The notes: generated by a model not told the origin, from the sequence alone. Counted from the first letter of the stretch, positions 1-6,689 are shown. The stretch: 64,000 bases of DNA from Planctomycetota bacterium (GCA_016195405.1 JACPZP010000131.1:1-64000); one strand, 5' to 3'. Program-made: numbers and translations.

Positions 1-140
1 CTCAGCAGGGAGGCGACCCCAAATTGGCCTCGCTGAAGGATGTGCCTTTCAGTGGCATCTGAGGTCGAGCCGTATGCGTCGAGAGGCGCACGTACGGTTC
101 CTGGGGGGGTGCTCACCGCGAGGTGAGCCCCTACCCGCCG
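1..140 (+). mobile_element. 3' end of a group II intron (domains V and VI)
   Basis: Positions 67-100 are a 34-nt hairpin with the layout of bacterial group II intron domain V. It starts GAGCCGTATGCG, has the catalytic AGC triad at 68-70, and closes with CGCACGTACGGTTC. It is followed by a G-rich linker and a second hairpin (GCTCACC 111-117, loop GCGA, GGTGAGC 122-128) running into CCCTACCCG, which fits domain VI with a branch-point A near 133. The rest of the intron, including any maturase gene, lies left of the window. The exact 3' splice site cannot be fixed; it is near 137-141. The 34-nt length and paired ends make domain V a firm call. Class C is likely from the form of the ending but is inference. 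Confidence 0.8.
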
Positions 141-271
141 AGGCAGAACTTAGCATTGCCACGCGCCATCGGAGCCGGAGGCTGTTCGGACTGGATCTGA
201 ACATCCTCCGGCTTCTGCATTTGGCGCGCGGCATGAGTAAGTCCTGCTTCGTGGGCCCTGCGCGGTGCGGG

Positions 272-329
272 GCGGTCCATGTTTCGACATGACCGCTCCT
301 GCAGGGGGCGGTCTGCTATGAAGGAGACC
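272..329 (+). promoter_or_regulatory. Tandem hairpins in the leader of the sigma-like gene
   Basis: GCGGT-C-CATG (272-281), loop TTTCGA, CATGACCGC (288-296) forms a nine-pair stem with one bulge. A second, weaker pairing, GGTCT (310-314) with AGACC (325-329), encloses the Shine-Dalgarno AAGGAG (321-326) of the next gene. The second hairpin could limit ribosome access. No T-run follows the first, so it is not a standard terminator. The function is inferred from position only. Confidence 0.35.
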
Positions 330-334
330 GTTTC

Positions 335-1015
335 ATGAGTACGCTTTCACTGTGCTGCACGTCGCTCGAGCCAAATCACCCTCACGCCGACTTCCTTACT
401 CTGTGTCCCGTCGTAGAACGGCACGCAAGCGTTGTCTTCCGCGCTCTTCCCATCGCCGAACGGGAAGAAGCCGTTGCTGAGGCGATGGCATCCGCATTCG
501 AAAGCTACCTGTCTCTCAAACAACGCGGCAGGGATTGTGTCCTCGAATTCCCTTCGAAAATGGCCAAGTATGCTGCCCTGCATGTCAAGAATGACCGACA
601 TGTGGGCGGCCATGCCAACAGCCACGACGCACTTTCGGCAAAAGCACAACAGAAGCATGGCTTTCGCGTGGATTCGTTGCAACGCACGCTGCCGCGACGT
701 CGGAAAGCGCGGCACGCATTCGGTCGAAGCTCACGAATCCTTGATGCATTCGAGGAGCATCTGCAAGACGATTCGCTGACGCCGATTCCCGAGCAGGTGT
801 GTTTTCGATTAGATTGGGCCGCGTTCATGCGGACCTTAAGCCGACGCGATCGAGCCATGGCCAAATACTTGTCGCTGGGTAACTCTGCCACGGAAACGGC
901 CGAGAAGTTCCGGATGTCTTGCGGCCGCGTGACCCAACTTCGAAGACGCTGGCACCGCGAATGGACCACATTTCAGGGGGAAATGCAACCCGCGGATGTG
1001 TCCCTTAAGAGCTGA
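335..1015 (+). CDS. Sigma-70-like HTH protein of a mobile element
   Basis: 226 aa. The start ATG has AAGGAG eight bases upstream. Residues about 25-90 (VVFRALPIAEREEAVAEAMA and beyond) are helical and resemble sigma region 2 in broad pattern. Residues about 150-205, starting LDWAAFMRTLSRRDRAMAKY, look like a region-4 helix-turn-helix: a leading helix, a TATE-type turn (NSATETAEKFRMS) and a recognition helix GRVTQLRRRW. The -10-binding aromatic set of a working ECF sigma is not obvious, so it may bind DNA without directing polymerase. It is the first gene after the group II intron end and is followed by a small ORF, both read toward the integrase. A role in element gene expression is inference; an orphan HTH regulator is the alternative. 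Confidence 0.6.
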   Translation: MSTLSLCCTSLEPNHPHADFLTLCPVVERHASVVFRALPIAEREEAVAEAMASAFESYLSLKQRGRDCVLEFPSKMAKYAALHVKNDRHVGGHANSHDALSAKAQQKHGFRVDSLQRTLPRRRKARHAFGRSSRILDAFEEHLQDDSLTPIPEQVCFRLDWAAFMRTLSRRDRAMAKYLSLGNSATETAEKFRMSCGRVTQLRRRWHREWTTFQGEMQPADVSLKS

Positions 1016-1274
1016 AGAGGTCAAAGCGCTCGCCCAAGTGCCAGATCACATCGTCGCCGCTGCAAGCCAGTTCGCAGTTTCTCCCTTGTTTTTCAGTTCG
1101 GTAAGGCCCAGACCGCGCGCCATGGCGGAGTTGCCCGAGGCTCCAGCGCAAGAGCGATCGATTGCTCATCCTGAAACTGTGCTGGCCGATCGCCCTGCGG
1201 CGCTGATCCCACCGCCGTAGGCCTATCGGAATCCATCGGTCCCGATCCATCAAATTCACAAAGGAGCAATTGTC

Positions 1275-1493
1275 ATGAAAAAGACCACTCGTGACCCCGA
1301 AAACACCGACGATCCGCCGCTCATCCGTCCCGAAGAAGATCGGAGAGCTGCGCGGACAATGCTGGCGCAGCTTTTAGGACGGATTTTGGCGCGGTGGTGG
1401 CTCCGAGAGCGAAGCAATAGGGCTTCCGATTCACCAACTATGGAAAGGTGCGAACCTGCTGAGCACCTAACGCCGCCTGCCAAACGGCCTTAA
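1275..1493 (+). CDS. Small basic protein, function unknown
   Basis: 72 aa, supported by AAGGAG at 1261-1266 with eight bases to the ATG. The N-terminus is polar and proline-rich (DDPPLIRPEEDRRAARTML). It is followed by an arginine/tryptophan helix (LLGRILARWWLRER, residues about 34-47) and a polar tail. There are no cysteines suggesting metal binding, apart from one near the end, and no signal peptide. I do not recognise the family. Its place between the sigma-like gene and further element genes, together with a good ribosome site, argues that it is translated. It could be a small DNA- or membrane-binding accessory factor, but nothing in the sequence proves that. Confidence 0.55.
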   Translation: MKKTTRDPENTDDPPLIRPEEDRRAARTMLAQLLGRILARWWLRERSNRASDSPTMERCEPAEHLTPPAKRP

Positions 1494-1599
1494 TCAGCCA
1501 AATGAGCCTATTCCATGCGTTTTCCCTCTAGGCAAGTTGCCCTGCACAAAGTTACCATTGATGCGGATATGGACCTGGAATTTCAAGGGCAGTATCGCG

Positions 1600-2208
1600 A
1601 TGAACAACGATCAGCCAGACTGGCTCCAAGAATGGCGTAACTCGCACCTAGCGGTGAAACCGATTGTGTCCGCGAGCCGCCTCTGGCAACAAGTCTTTAC
1701 GGAGCAAGATCGCCGTCGACTCGGTGGAGATTTTGAAAAGGCCTACAAACGCCTTGGTACGGTTGGAATGTGGCGAGAACTCCATCGTGGTTCCGTGGAA
1801 CAGGCCGTGGTGGAAGCAGCTCACAAAATAGGCCTGCTGTTTCCTAGCAAGTACGACTGGCTTCTTCGGCAAATCGGCAAAAAGCCAATGGCGGCGCCGG
1901 CACCAACCAATCTACCTGAATTCCAGGCTTCTTCCGGAGAGTTGCGCTGGCAGGGCCAATTTATTCGGCACGTGAGACTACAGGCTCGGCCAAGCAACAT
2001 ATTCATCATTCTTGAAGCTTTTCAAAGTCGTTGTTGGTCCGAACAGATTCCGAATCCACTCGGAAAAGACAAGCAGAAACTCCACCAAGCACTTCGTTCC
2101 CTCAATAAGGGCCTTAAGAGAATCCGCTTCCACTCGTTGGCGGGCGCTACGAAAATCTCGTGGAAACTGTGCCGAAACTCTAAGTCACTTCCCAGTCAGC
2201 TCCGCTAG
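1600..2208 (+). CDS. Uncharacterised element protein, possible winged-helix C-terminus
   Basis: 202 aa from ATG 1600. An in-frame ATG at 1537 would add 21 residues, but that extension lacks protein-like composition. The N-terminal half holds a block rich in Trp and Arg (DWLQEWRNSHLAVKPIVSAS, then LWQQVFTEQDRRRLGGDFEK), and residues 45-90 look helical. The C-terminal part (SNIFIILEAFQSRCW, then LHQALRSLNKGLKRIRFHS) has the rhythm of a helix pair followed by a beta strand, as in winged-helix or OmpR-like DNA-binding folds. No catalytic motif is visible. The gene sits between the sigma-like and integrase modules of the element. I do not recognise a named family; DNA binding is a guess from the basic C-terminal helix. 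Confidence 0.5.
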   Translation: MNNDQPDWLQEWRNSHLAVKPIVSASRLWQQVFTEQDRRRLGGDFEKAYKRLGTVGMWRELHRGSVEQAVVEAAHKIGLLFPSKYDWLLRQIGKKPMAAPAPTNLPEFQASSGELRWQGQFIRHVRLQARPSNIFIILEAFQSRCWSEQIPNPLGKDKQKLHQALRSLNKGLKRIRFHSLAGATKISWKLCRNSKSLPSQLR

Positions 2209-2295
2209 CGGGCTGATCTTTCCTCGGTCACAATCGGCACAAGTATGGAAGCTGAGCTATGCGGCATCGGCTATTCCATTAGAGTCTTACTTGGT

Positions 2296-2343
2296 GAAAT
2301 TTGCGCGCCGCGCGCAAATTTCCTGTGGTTGCGGCAAAGCCGC
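2296..2343 (+). repeat. Two adjacent perfect hairpins
   Basis: GAAATTTGCGCG (2296-2307), loop CCG, CGCGCAAATTTC (2311-2322) is a perfect 12-bp stem. Eight bases on, GCGGC-AAA-GCCGC (2331-2343) forms a second hairpin, followed by GTTAGGC. The pair sits in the 178-bp gap between two element genes. There is no T-run after either stem, so an intrinsic terminator is unlikely. An mRNA-protecting, protein-binding or recombination site is possible. Confidence 0.6.
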
Positions 2344-2386
2344 GTTAGGCAATTACGTCTGTCAAGATTCGAGCCAGAGGCACATT

Positions 2387-2845
2387 ATGAAAGCGAAAAC
2401 TCAAAATCGTCACGCCACGGTATCGGTGCGGGTGGGCGCGAGGCGCGCAAACATTGACAGGAAGTTGGCGCCCTTGATCAGGGAACTTTGGAAAGCAGGC
2501 ATCGAAACAACGATGTCGTGCGAGGAAACCGAACCGGGCATTGCCTGGATCGAGTTCGCCGACGTGGACAATCTGGCTACCTTCCTAGACACCGTCACCA
2601 AATACGAACCCGGCAATGACACGCTTTACAACCGAATTACCCACATGTTCACCGGCCCTCTATCGGCTCCAGTCTGGCAATACACGGTTTTTCCCTGTGA
2701 CATGGCCCTGAGCGTGAACGAGAAGTCTCATAGAGGCGTGCCGAGCTTTTTCTTTTCCGCCAGTGTTTACTTTCCACAAAGTGATCTTGCGATCCTGGTG
2801 CAGCGGATGAGAGAGGCTGCTAGCACTAGCACAGCCTGTCGATGA
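2387..2845 (+). CDS. Conserved-looking hypothetical protein
   Basis: 152 aa from ATG 2387. The frame is open further upstream, but that stretch (2012-2386) overlaps the preceding gene and contains the hairpins, so it is not coding. The protein opens with a basic strand (MKAKTQNRHATVSVRVGARR). Next comes a core where LAPLIRELWKAGIETTMSCE and PGIAWIEFADVDNLATFLD alternate helix and strand like a small alpha/beta fold. The Ser-Cys-Glu segment (about residues 45-47) and the Trp-Ile-Glu-Phe motif stand out as possible functional residues. No signal peptide or membrane segment is present. I cannot name the family or a reaction. Spacing and strand tie it to the element cargo just upstream of the excisionase-integrase module. 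Confidence 0.5.
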   Translation: MKAKTQNRHATVSVRVGARRANIDRKLAPLIRELWKAGIETTMSCEETEPGIAWIEFADVDNLATFLDTVTKYEPGNDTLYNRITHMFTGPLSAPVWQYTVFPCDMALSVNEKSHRGVPSFFFSASVYFPQSDLAILVQRMREAASTSTACR

Positions 2846-2934
2846 CGTCTTCATTGAGATGCGCGCAACTCACAGTCAGCTCACAGTCAGCTCCGTTAGC
2901 GAAGAAAAATCCCGTTTCCGATAATCGGGTCGGA

Positions 2935-2960
2935 GGTGGCAACCCGATTGGGTTGCCACC
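2935..2960 (+). repeat. Perfect 11-bp inverted repeat upstream of the excisionase gene
   Basis: GGTGGCAACCC (2935-2945), loop GATT, GGGTTGCCACC (2950-2960) pairs without a mismatch. It ends eight bases before the likely ATG (2969) of the excisionase-like gene, so it covers the place where a ribosome site should be. It could act as an operator for the excisionase-like protein or as a translation-blocking hairpin. Both ideas are inference from position. Confidence 0.6.
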
Positions 2961-2968
2961 GATTCACC

Positions 2969-3244
2969 ATGGCGACGGGAACCCCGGTGAGCACTCGAAA
3001 TCAAAAGCTCACGAAAAACGAGATTCGCGACGCGTTCGCGCAAGAGGGCGCTGCGCAGACTCCGGTGATACTTTCTCCTGCCAGATTGGCTGCGCTTCTC
3101 GGTCTGTCCACGAAAACCATCTACGAGTGGATCTCAAAGGGTCGCCTTGACGGCGCCTTCAGAAAGCGCGGCAAACACGTCCTCCTCTGGCGTGATCGCG
3201 CGCTCGACATCATCTACAACGGCAAGGAGTGGAGTCATGCTTGA
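2969..3244 (+). CDS. Excisionase-like (AlpA/HTH_17 type) DNA-binding protein
   Basis: 91 aa from ATG 2969. A GTG at 2936 in the same frame lies inside the 11-bp inverted repeat and is less likely to be the start; a GTG at 2984 is another candidate. Residues about 32-80 form a winged HTH typical of excisionases and MerR-like small regulators: ILSPARLAALLGLSTKTIYE is the HTH, WISKGRLDGAF follows, and a short wing leads to the C-terminus. The last codons overlap the integrase start by eight bases (ATGCTTGA), so the two are translationally coupled, as Xis-Int pairs often are. Expected roles are to direct the integrase to excision and to regulate its own promoter. No strong Shine-Dalgarno is visible, which fits tight control. 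Confidence 0.75.
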   Translation: MATGTPVSTRNQKLTKNEIRDAFAQEGAAQTPVILSPARLAALLGLSTKTIYEWISKGRLDGAFRKRGKHVLLWRDRALDIIYNGKEWSHA

Positions 3245-4511
3245 AACCTCCGACCGCATCCGGATCGGCGATCATGTTAGGATTTATAAACGCGGCAAGA
3301 AAAGTATTTGGTGCGCAGATTTCTGGCGTGACGGTCAGCATTGCCGTCAATCGCTAAAGACCGCCAACGAAAAAGTTGCCCGTCAACGGGCTCTGCAACT
3401 GGAAGTTGAACTCGCCACCGGCTCCTATCATCAGCCGCCGCGCGACTGCACTTTTGAGCAGAGCATCGAAGATTACCTGGCTTTCCTTGTGACGGAGAAT
3501 CGGGCTCCCAAGACGCTGGTAAAGTACCGAGGCATCCTGGTCACGTTCAAGGACCTCATCGGAAGCCTAGGCGTCACGCGGTTGCGACAGTTCTCCGTCA
3601 CACACTTCGACCGCTTCCGCGGCGAGCGAAAAAAGAACCATCACCCCAAAACGATGTACACCGAGGGCGTCGTCGTCAAGCAGTTTTGGAAGTGGTGCAA
3701 AAGTCGCAAGCTCGTCCGCGAAAACCCGCTGGCGGAGTTTAAGCTCACAAAGCCGCCTCTGATTCCCAAAGAGGGCCCGAGCATAGCCCAGATCGACACC
3801 ATTCTCGCCACGGTTACGGGCCAATTCCGCCTCATATTGGCGGTCCTGGCGTTCACAGGCATGCGCTCCGGTGAGTTGCAGCGCCTGCGCAAGGAGGATT
3901 TGGACTTGGTCGGCAACTGGTTACATGTCACCTCGCGGACGGGCGCCGAAACAAAGACCAAATTCTCGCGCAAGGTGCCGCTGCACCCGCGCCTGCGCAT
4001 GCTCTTTCAGCAAAAGCCCCGGAATCCAGGCCCATGGCTTTTTACCGCGAAACCGAGCCGGAAATATCCTGCAGGGGACCATTGGATTGGCACGAAGAAG
4101 CTCAATGACCGCTTCATTGAACTTCTGGCACGCCTGAAGTTGCCGGTGGGGCGCGACGCCGGCTTTACTATCCATAGCCTGCGGCATGCCTTCGAGACAA
4201 TCACCGTTAACGCGGGAATTCCCCAACGCGCGGTGGATGCCTGGCTCGGCCACCACGGAGATAAATCGATGGCGGCGGTCTATTACAAGCTCAAGGACGA
4301 AGAATCCCAAGCTTTCATGCTACGAGTCCCGTTTGGGACTGGCACGTCGGCGGCCTGCGCCGGCACACACGGAGGAAGAGCTCATGATGCCAATCACGAA
4401 AGTGCTCTTGATTGTGGTGACGGTGACGCCGATCGCCACGCTAGCCAGGACTGCGGCGAATCAGAACCTGGACAAAAACGGGACAGCGAGCCTGCCGCGC
4501 TTGCACGCTGA
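3237..4511 (+). CDS. Tyrosine recombinase (integrase)
   Basis: 424 aa from ATG 3237, which overlaps the stop of the excisionase-like gene. The N-terminal arm-binding-like region is residues 1-65, a SAM-like core-binding domain is about 72-170, and the catalytic domain is about 180-355. The active-site set is visible: Arg210 in TGMRSGELQRL, a Lys in the TKTKFSRK strand, His313 and Arg316 in HSLRHAF, His339 in LGHHG, and the nucleophile Tyr349 (or 350) in AVYYKL. The protein continues about 70 residues past the tyrosine into a polar Asp/His/Ala-rich tail that is not typical of the family. It abuts tRNA-Ser, so site-specific integration into that tRNA gene is the likely function. Confidence 0.9.
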   Translation: MLETSDRIRIGDHVRIYKRGKKSIWCADFWRDGQHCRQSLKTANEKVARQRALQLEVELATGSYHQPPRDCTFEQSIEDYLAFLVTENRAPKTLVKYRGILVTFKDLIGSLGVTRLRQFSVTHFDRFRGERKKNHHPKTMYTEGVVVKQFWKWCKSRKLVRENPLAEFKLTKPPLIPKEGPSIAQIDTILATVTGQFRLILAVLAFTGMRSGELQRLRKEDLDLVGNWLHVTSRTGAETKTKFSRKVPLHPRLRMLFQQKPRNPGPWLFTAKPSRKYPAGDHWIGTKKLNDRFIELLARLKLPVGRDAGFTIHSLRHAFETITVNAGIPQRAVDAWLGHHGDKSMAAVYYKLKDEESQAFMLRVPFGTGTSAACAGTHGGRAHDANHESALDCGDGDADRHASQDCGESEPGQKRDSEPAALAR

Positions 4512-4523
4512 AGCGCAAATGCA

Positions 4524-4556
4524 AAAGAGCCAGCGTCTTACGACGGCTGGCTCTTT
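4524..4556. terminator. Bidirectional intrinsic terminator between integrase and tRNA-Ser
   Basis: AAAGAGCCAGC (4524-4534) pairs with GCTGGCTCTTT (4546-4556), and the loop contains a further GTC/GAC pairing. Read on the minus strand, the stem ends in CTTTT just after the tRNA. Read on the plus strand, it ends in CTTT after the integrase stop. It can therefore serve both convergent units. Confidence 0.75.
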
Positions 4557-4561
4557 GAAGG

Positions 4562-4650
4562 CGGAGAGGGGGGGATTCGAACCCCCGGTGAGGTTTGACC
4601 CCCACACGGCATTTCCAGTGCCGCACAATCGGCCGCTCTGTCACCTCTCC
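4562..4650 (-). tRNA. serT: tRNA-Ser (anticodon GGA)
   Basis: The minus strand reads as an 89-nt class II tRNA. The acceptor is GGAGAGG/CCTCTCC with discriminator G at 4562. There is a D arm and an anticodon stem CGGCA/TGCCG with loop CTGGAAA, so the anticodon is GGA (plus-strand 4614-4616), reading UCC and UCU. A long variable arm typical of serine tRNA follows, then a T arm GGGGG-TTCGAAT-CCCCC. CCA is not encoded. The 3' end faces the integrase gene, so it is the probable attachment site of the element. The gene symbol is generic. Confidence 0.95.
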
Positions 4651-4679
4651 GGGCCGCGTATTGCGTTGCGAACAGCGTT

Positions 4680-4708
4680 ATTGTACCGCATCGGCTAGTC
4701 GTCGCCAG
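4680..4708 (-). promoter_or_regulatory. Probable tRNA-Ser promoter -10 box
   Basis: The minus strand carries TACAAT at 4685-4680, about 30 bases upstream of the mature tRNA 5' end, a normal distance for a short tRNA leader. The -35 region near 4703-4708 matches the consensus only weakly. Confidence 0.45.
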
Positions 4709-4787
4709 AGTGAGTGGCGCTCGGTAGCGGGATCGCGTGATGCGGACGAAAAGTTGGGACTCAAGGCAGCCGTTGCGTGGGACTTGG

Positions 4788-4815
4788 TTGCAGAATCACC
4801 GTACACCGATAAAAT
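4788..4815 (+). promoter_or_regulatory. Probable sigma-70 promoter of the DUF1080 gene
   Basis: TTGCAG at 4788-4793 and TAAAAT at 4810-4815 are separated by 16 bases. The predicted start near 4822 leaves a leader of about 64 nt ending in the AAGGAG ribosome site at 4871-4876. Confidence 0.45.
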
Positions 4816-4885
4816 CCCTCCGCACCGGCAGCATCGCCTCCGCGTTGCCTTCCGGCCTGTCCCACCCACCAAGGAGTTCCCACCC

Positions 4886-5503
4886 ATGCGTATTTCGCGC
4901 TTCCTGGCTCTCGCTCCCCTCGCACTTGGCATCGGCTTGGTCGCATCCGGAGTCCATGCCGGCGATAAGGGATTCGTCGAGCTCTTCAACGGCAAGGACC
5001 TGACCGGCTGGAAGACGATCCTTCAGAACGGCAAGCCCGACGATAACAAAACCTTCACCGTCAAGGAAAGCGTTATCGTGGTCACGGGCCAGCCCAACGG
5101 CTACTTCTACACGGACAAGAGCTACAAGAACTACGTCCTTCAGTTCGACTGGAAATACATCAAGGACGGCAACAGTGGCTGTCTGGTACACATTCAGGGC
5201 AAGCATCAGGTTTGGCCCAAGTGCATCGAAGTGCAAGGCCTGCAGAGCGACCACGGCAATATCTTCCCGGTCGGCAAGATTGAGAACTCTTTCAAGAAGA
5301 ACGCCGAAGCGCAGAAGAAGGCCATCAAGATGGGCCAATGGAACACCACGGAGATCATTTGCAAGGATGGCGAAATCACCAGTAAGATCAACGGCATCCA
5401 AGTCGCCACGGGAAAAAGCGAGCTGACCCAAGGACCGTTCGGGTTCCAGTCGGAAGGCACGGTACTGCACTTCAAGAACATCAAGATCAAGGTGACGGAT
5501 TAA
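4886..5503 (+). CDS. Secreted DUF1080 (3-keto-disaccharide hydrolase-like) protein
   Basis: 205 aa. ATG 4886 is chosen because AAGGAG lies nine bases upstream and a clear signal peptide follows (RISRFLALAPLALGIGLVAS, cleavage near VHA-GDK). The mature part is a single DUF1080 jelly-roll domain: the opening FVELFNGKDLTGW motif, a central YVLQFDWKYIKDGNSG strand pair and a closing GPFGFQSEGTVLHFKNIKIK. This family is abundant in planctomycetes and is linked to 3-keto-glycoside or disaccharide cleavage in the periplasm. The substrate of this copy cannot be read from sequence. It is followed after 53 bp by another exported hydrolase on the same strand, so the two may be cotranscribed. Confidence 0.85.
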   Translation: MRISRFLALAPLALGIGLVASGVHAGDKGFVELFNGKDLTGWKTILQNGKPDDNKTFTVKESVIVVTGQPNGYFYTDKSYKNYVLQFDWKYIKDGNSGCLVHIQGKHQVWPKCIEVQGLQSDHGNIFPVGKIENSFKKNAEAQKKAIKMGQWNTTEIICKDGEITSKINGIQVATGKSELTQGPFGFQSEGTVLHFKNIKIKVTD

Positions 5504-5526
5504 CGTAGCTGAATTCGTGAGAATTC
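5504..5526 (+). repeat. Interspersed repeat copy (GTAGCYGAAYTCGT type)
   Basis: These 23 bases, beginning CGTAGCTGAATTCGTGAG, recur identically at 59121-59143, where they form one arm of a long palindrome. Here only one arm is preserved, lying between the DUF1080 stop and the next gene's ribosome site. Confidence 0.7.
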
Positions 5527-5556
5527 GGGTTTTCGTGAAATTCTAGGGAGGTTGCC

Positions 5557-6354
5557 ATGAAGAGACTACTCTCGGTGCTCGTCATCACGGCTTTGACCAC
5601 GCCGGCTTCGGCGCAGGATTTCGTCAAGGAGCGGCTGGAGAAGTCGCCGCGGCACCATGAATGGGTGGAGGTCAAGAACGGCGACCGCAAAGTGCAGTGC
5701 TTCCTCGCCTTTCCAGAAGTGAAGGACAAGGCGACCGCCGTCGTGGTCATTCACGAAAACAAGGGCCTGACCGACTGGGTTCGCGGCGTCGCCGACCAAC
5801 TCGCGGAGGCCGGCTACATCGCCATCGCGCCCGACATGCTTTCCGGATTCGGACCGAACGGCGGCAGCACCAAGGACTTTAAGAGCCTCGACGATGCGAC
5901 GCGCGCCCTCGGCAAGCTCCAGCCGGATCAGGTCATCGGCGACATCAACGCAGCCGCCGACTATGTGCTCAAGCTGCCCGCCTGCAATGGCAAGCTGGCG
6001 GCATGCGGGTTCTGCTGGGGCGGCGGCCAGACCTGGAAGATCGCCGCCAATCGCTCCGATCTGAAAGCCGCGTTCGTCTTCTACGGCACACCGGTCACGG
6101 AGAAGGACGTCCTCGCCAAGATTCCATGCCCTGTTCATGGTTTCTACGGCGAGAACGACAACCGCATCAGCGCCACCATTCCGAAATCGGTCGATCTCAT
6201 GAAGTCGATTAGCAAGACCTACGACCCGGTGACATACACCGGCGCCGGCCACGGCTTCATGCGCAGCGGCGAAGATCCGAAAGGCCGAGAACCCGACCGC
6301 AAAGCCCGGACGGAAGCATGGGGAAGGTGGAAAGGGCTGCTGAAGAAGATTTGA
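5557..6354 (+). CDS. Secreted dienelactone hydrolase family protein
   Basis: 265 aa. The start has AGGGAGG a few bases upstream and a signal peptide (MKRLLSVLVITALTTPASAQ). The alpha/beta-hydrolase core shows the dienelactone hydrolase signature: nucleophile Cys in CGFCWGGG (about residues 150-157), an acid Asp in GENDNRIS (about 210) and the catalytic His in GAGHGFMR (about 232). A strand with VVVIHENKGLTDW forms the oxyanion region. Family members hydrolyse lactones or small esters. The signal peptide places this one in the periplasm or outside, unlike the cytoplasmic chlorocatechol enzymes, so its substrate is probably different. It lies 53 bp after the DUF1080 gene on the same strand. Confidence 0.85.
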   Translation: MKRLLSVLVITALTTPASAQDFVKERLEKSPRHHEWVEVKNGDRKVQCFLAFPEVKDKATAVVVIHENKGLTDWVRGVADQLAEAGYIAIAPDMLSGFGPNGGSTKDFKSLDDATRALGKLQPDQVIGDINAAADYVLKLPACNGKLAACGFCWGGGQTWKIAANRSDLKAAFVFYGTPVTEKDVLAKIPCPVHGFYGENDNRISATIPKSVDLMKSISKTYDPVTYTGAGHGFMRSGEDPKGREPDRKARTEAWGRWKGLLKKI

Positions 6355-6378
6355 CAGGCGCTGGGACCGGCAGTGTAG

Positions 6379-6450
6379 AGCAACCATGAAGTAGAAAAGG
6401 ACAAAGTAATTGTCTATCGCATACTGCACCGCAAAGACGCTTACAAGTGA
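6379..6450 (+). pseudogene. Remnant of a RelE-type toxin (C-terminal end only)
   Basis: After an in-frame TAG at 6376-6378 an open stretch encodes SNHEVEKDKVIVYRILHRKD and then AYK before TGA at 6448-6450. The VIVYRILHRKDAYK part matches the usual last strand of RelE/ParE-fold toxins (hydrophobic strand then HRkdvYk). The rest of the toxin is missing. The stop overlaps a GTG of the following antitoxin frame, as in coupled toxin-antitoxin pairs. The assignment rests on a short match only. Confidence 0.5.
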
Positions 6451-6458
6451 GCTGTCAA

Positions 6459-6689
6459 ATGCTTAAGCTCCATCCTGAGTTTGTGGTCAAGAACGGAAAA
6501 AAACATTTCGCCGTAGTGTCTTACGAGGAGTTCCTGGCCTTGCAAGAGCTGTTGACAGACGCGGCAGATTTGCTTGAACTTCGAATGGCCAAGCGCGCAG
6601 AATCCGGCAACCGGTCCATTCCGCTGGCCGAAGTGAAACGGCGCCTTCGCTTGCAACGGATCAGCGGCCCGCGGAAAGGGAAGGGCTAA
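6459..6689 (+). CDS. Phd/YefM-like antitoxin, orphaned
   Basis: 76 aa from ATG 6459; a GTG at 6447 in the same frame overlaps the toxin-remnant stop and could be the original coupled start. The N-terminus (LKLHPEFVVKNGKKHFAVVS) is the strand pair of a Phd-type DNA-binding domain. It is followed by the classic YEEFLALQELLTDAADLLEL helix and a basic tail with LAEVKRRL, the toxin-neutralising part. Antitoxins of this type repress their own promoter and block a RelE toxin. The toxin gene before it survives only as its last residues, so this antitoxin is probably an orphan. No strong Shine-Dalgarno is present, which fits translation coupled to a lost upstream gene. Confidence 0.7.
   Translation: MLKLHPEFVVKNGKKHFAVVSYEEFLALQELLTDAADLLELRMAKRAESGNRSIPLAEVKRRLRLQRISGPRKGKG

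Larger units (their letters stand above)
1..4562. mobile_element. Right end of an integrative element at tRNA-Ser(GGA)
   Basis: A tyrosine integrase gene ends 50 bp from the 3' end of tRNA-Ser, with an excisionase-like gene directly upstream and overlapping it. That is the usual layout of an element integrated into a tRNA 3' end. The segment also carries a group II intron end, several unrecognised small genes and several perfect hairpins, and by eye it is more AT-rich around 1.5-3.5 kb than the flanking backbone. The left boundary and the second att copy, expected to repeat the T-arm and acceptor end of the tRNA, are outside the window, so element size and cargo are unknown. No second copy of the tRNA 3' end is visible here. 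Confidence 0.6.

Noticed and set aside
1016-1274. A possible small gene (ORF 996-1220) between the sigma-like and small basic protein genes
   Set aside because: It overlaps the previous gene's end, has no ribosome site and no protein-like pattern.
2344-2350. GTTAGGC resembling an integron attC core site
   Set aside because: No matching inverse core (RYYYAAC) within 60-140 bp upstream, and no cassette array; the nearest ACCTAAC is about 880 bp away.
4384-4698. ORF with good ribosome site (GGAGGAAG) and signal-peptide-like start, reading across the integrase end and tRNA-Ser
   Set aside because: It runs antisense through the tRNA and past it, overlaps the integrase C-terminus, and its sequence after the first 30 residues is not protein-like.
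5566-6429. Long antisense ORF (287 codons) opposite the dienelactone hydrolase gene
   Set aside because: The hydrolase frame has a signal peptide, ribosome site and catalytic triad; the opposite frame has none.
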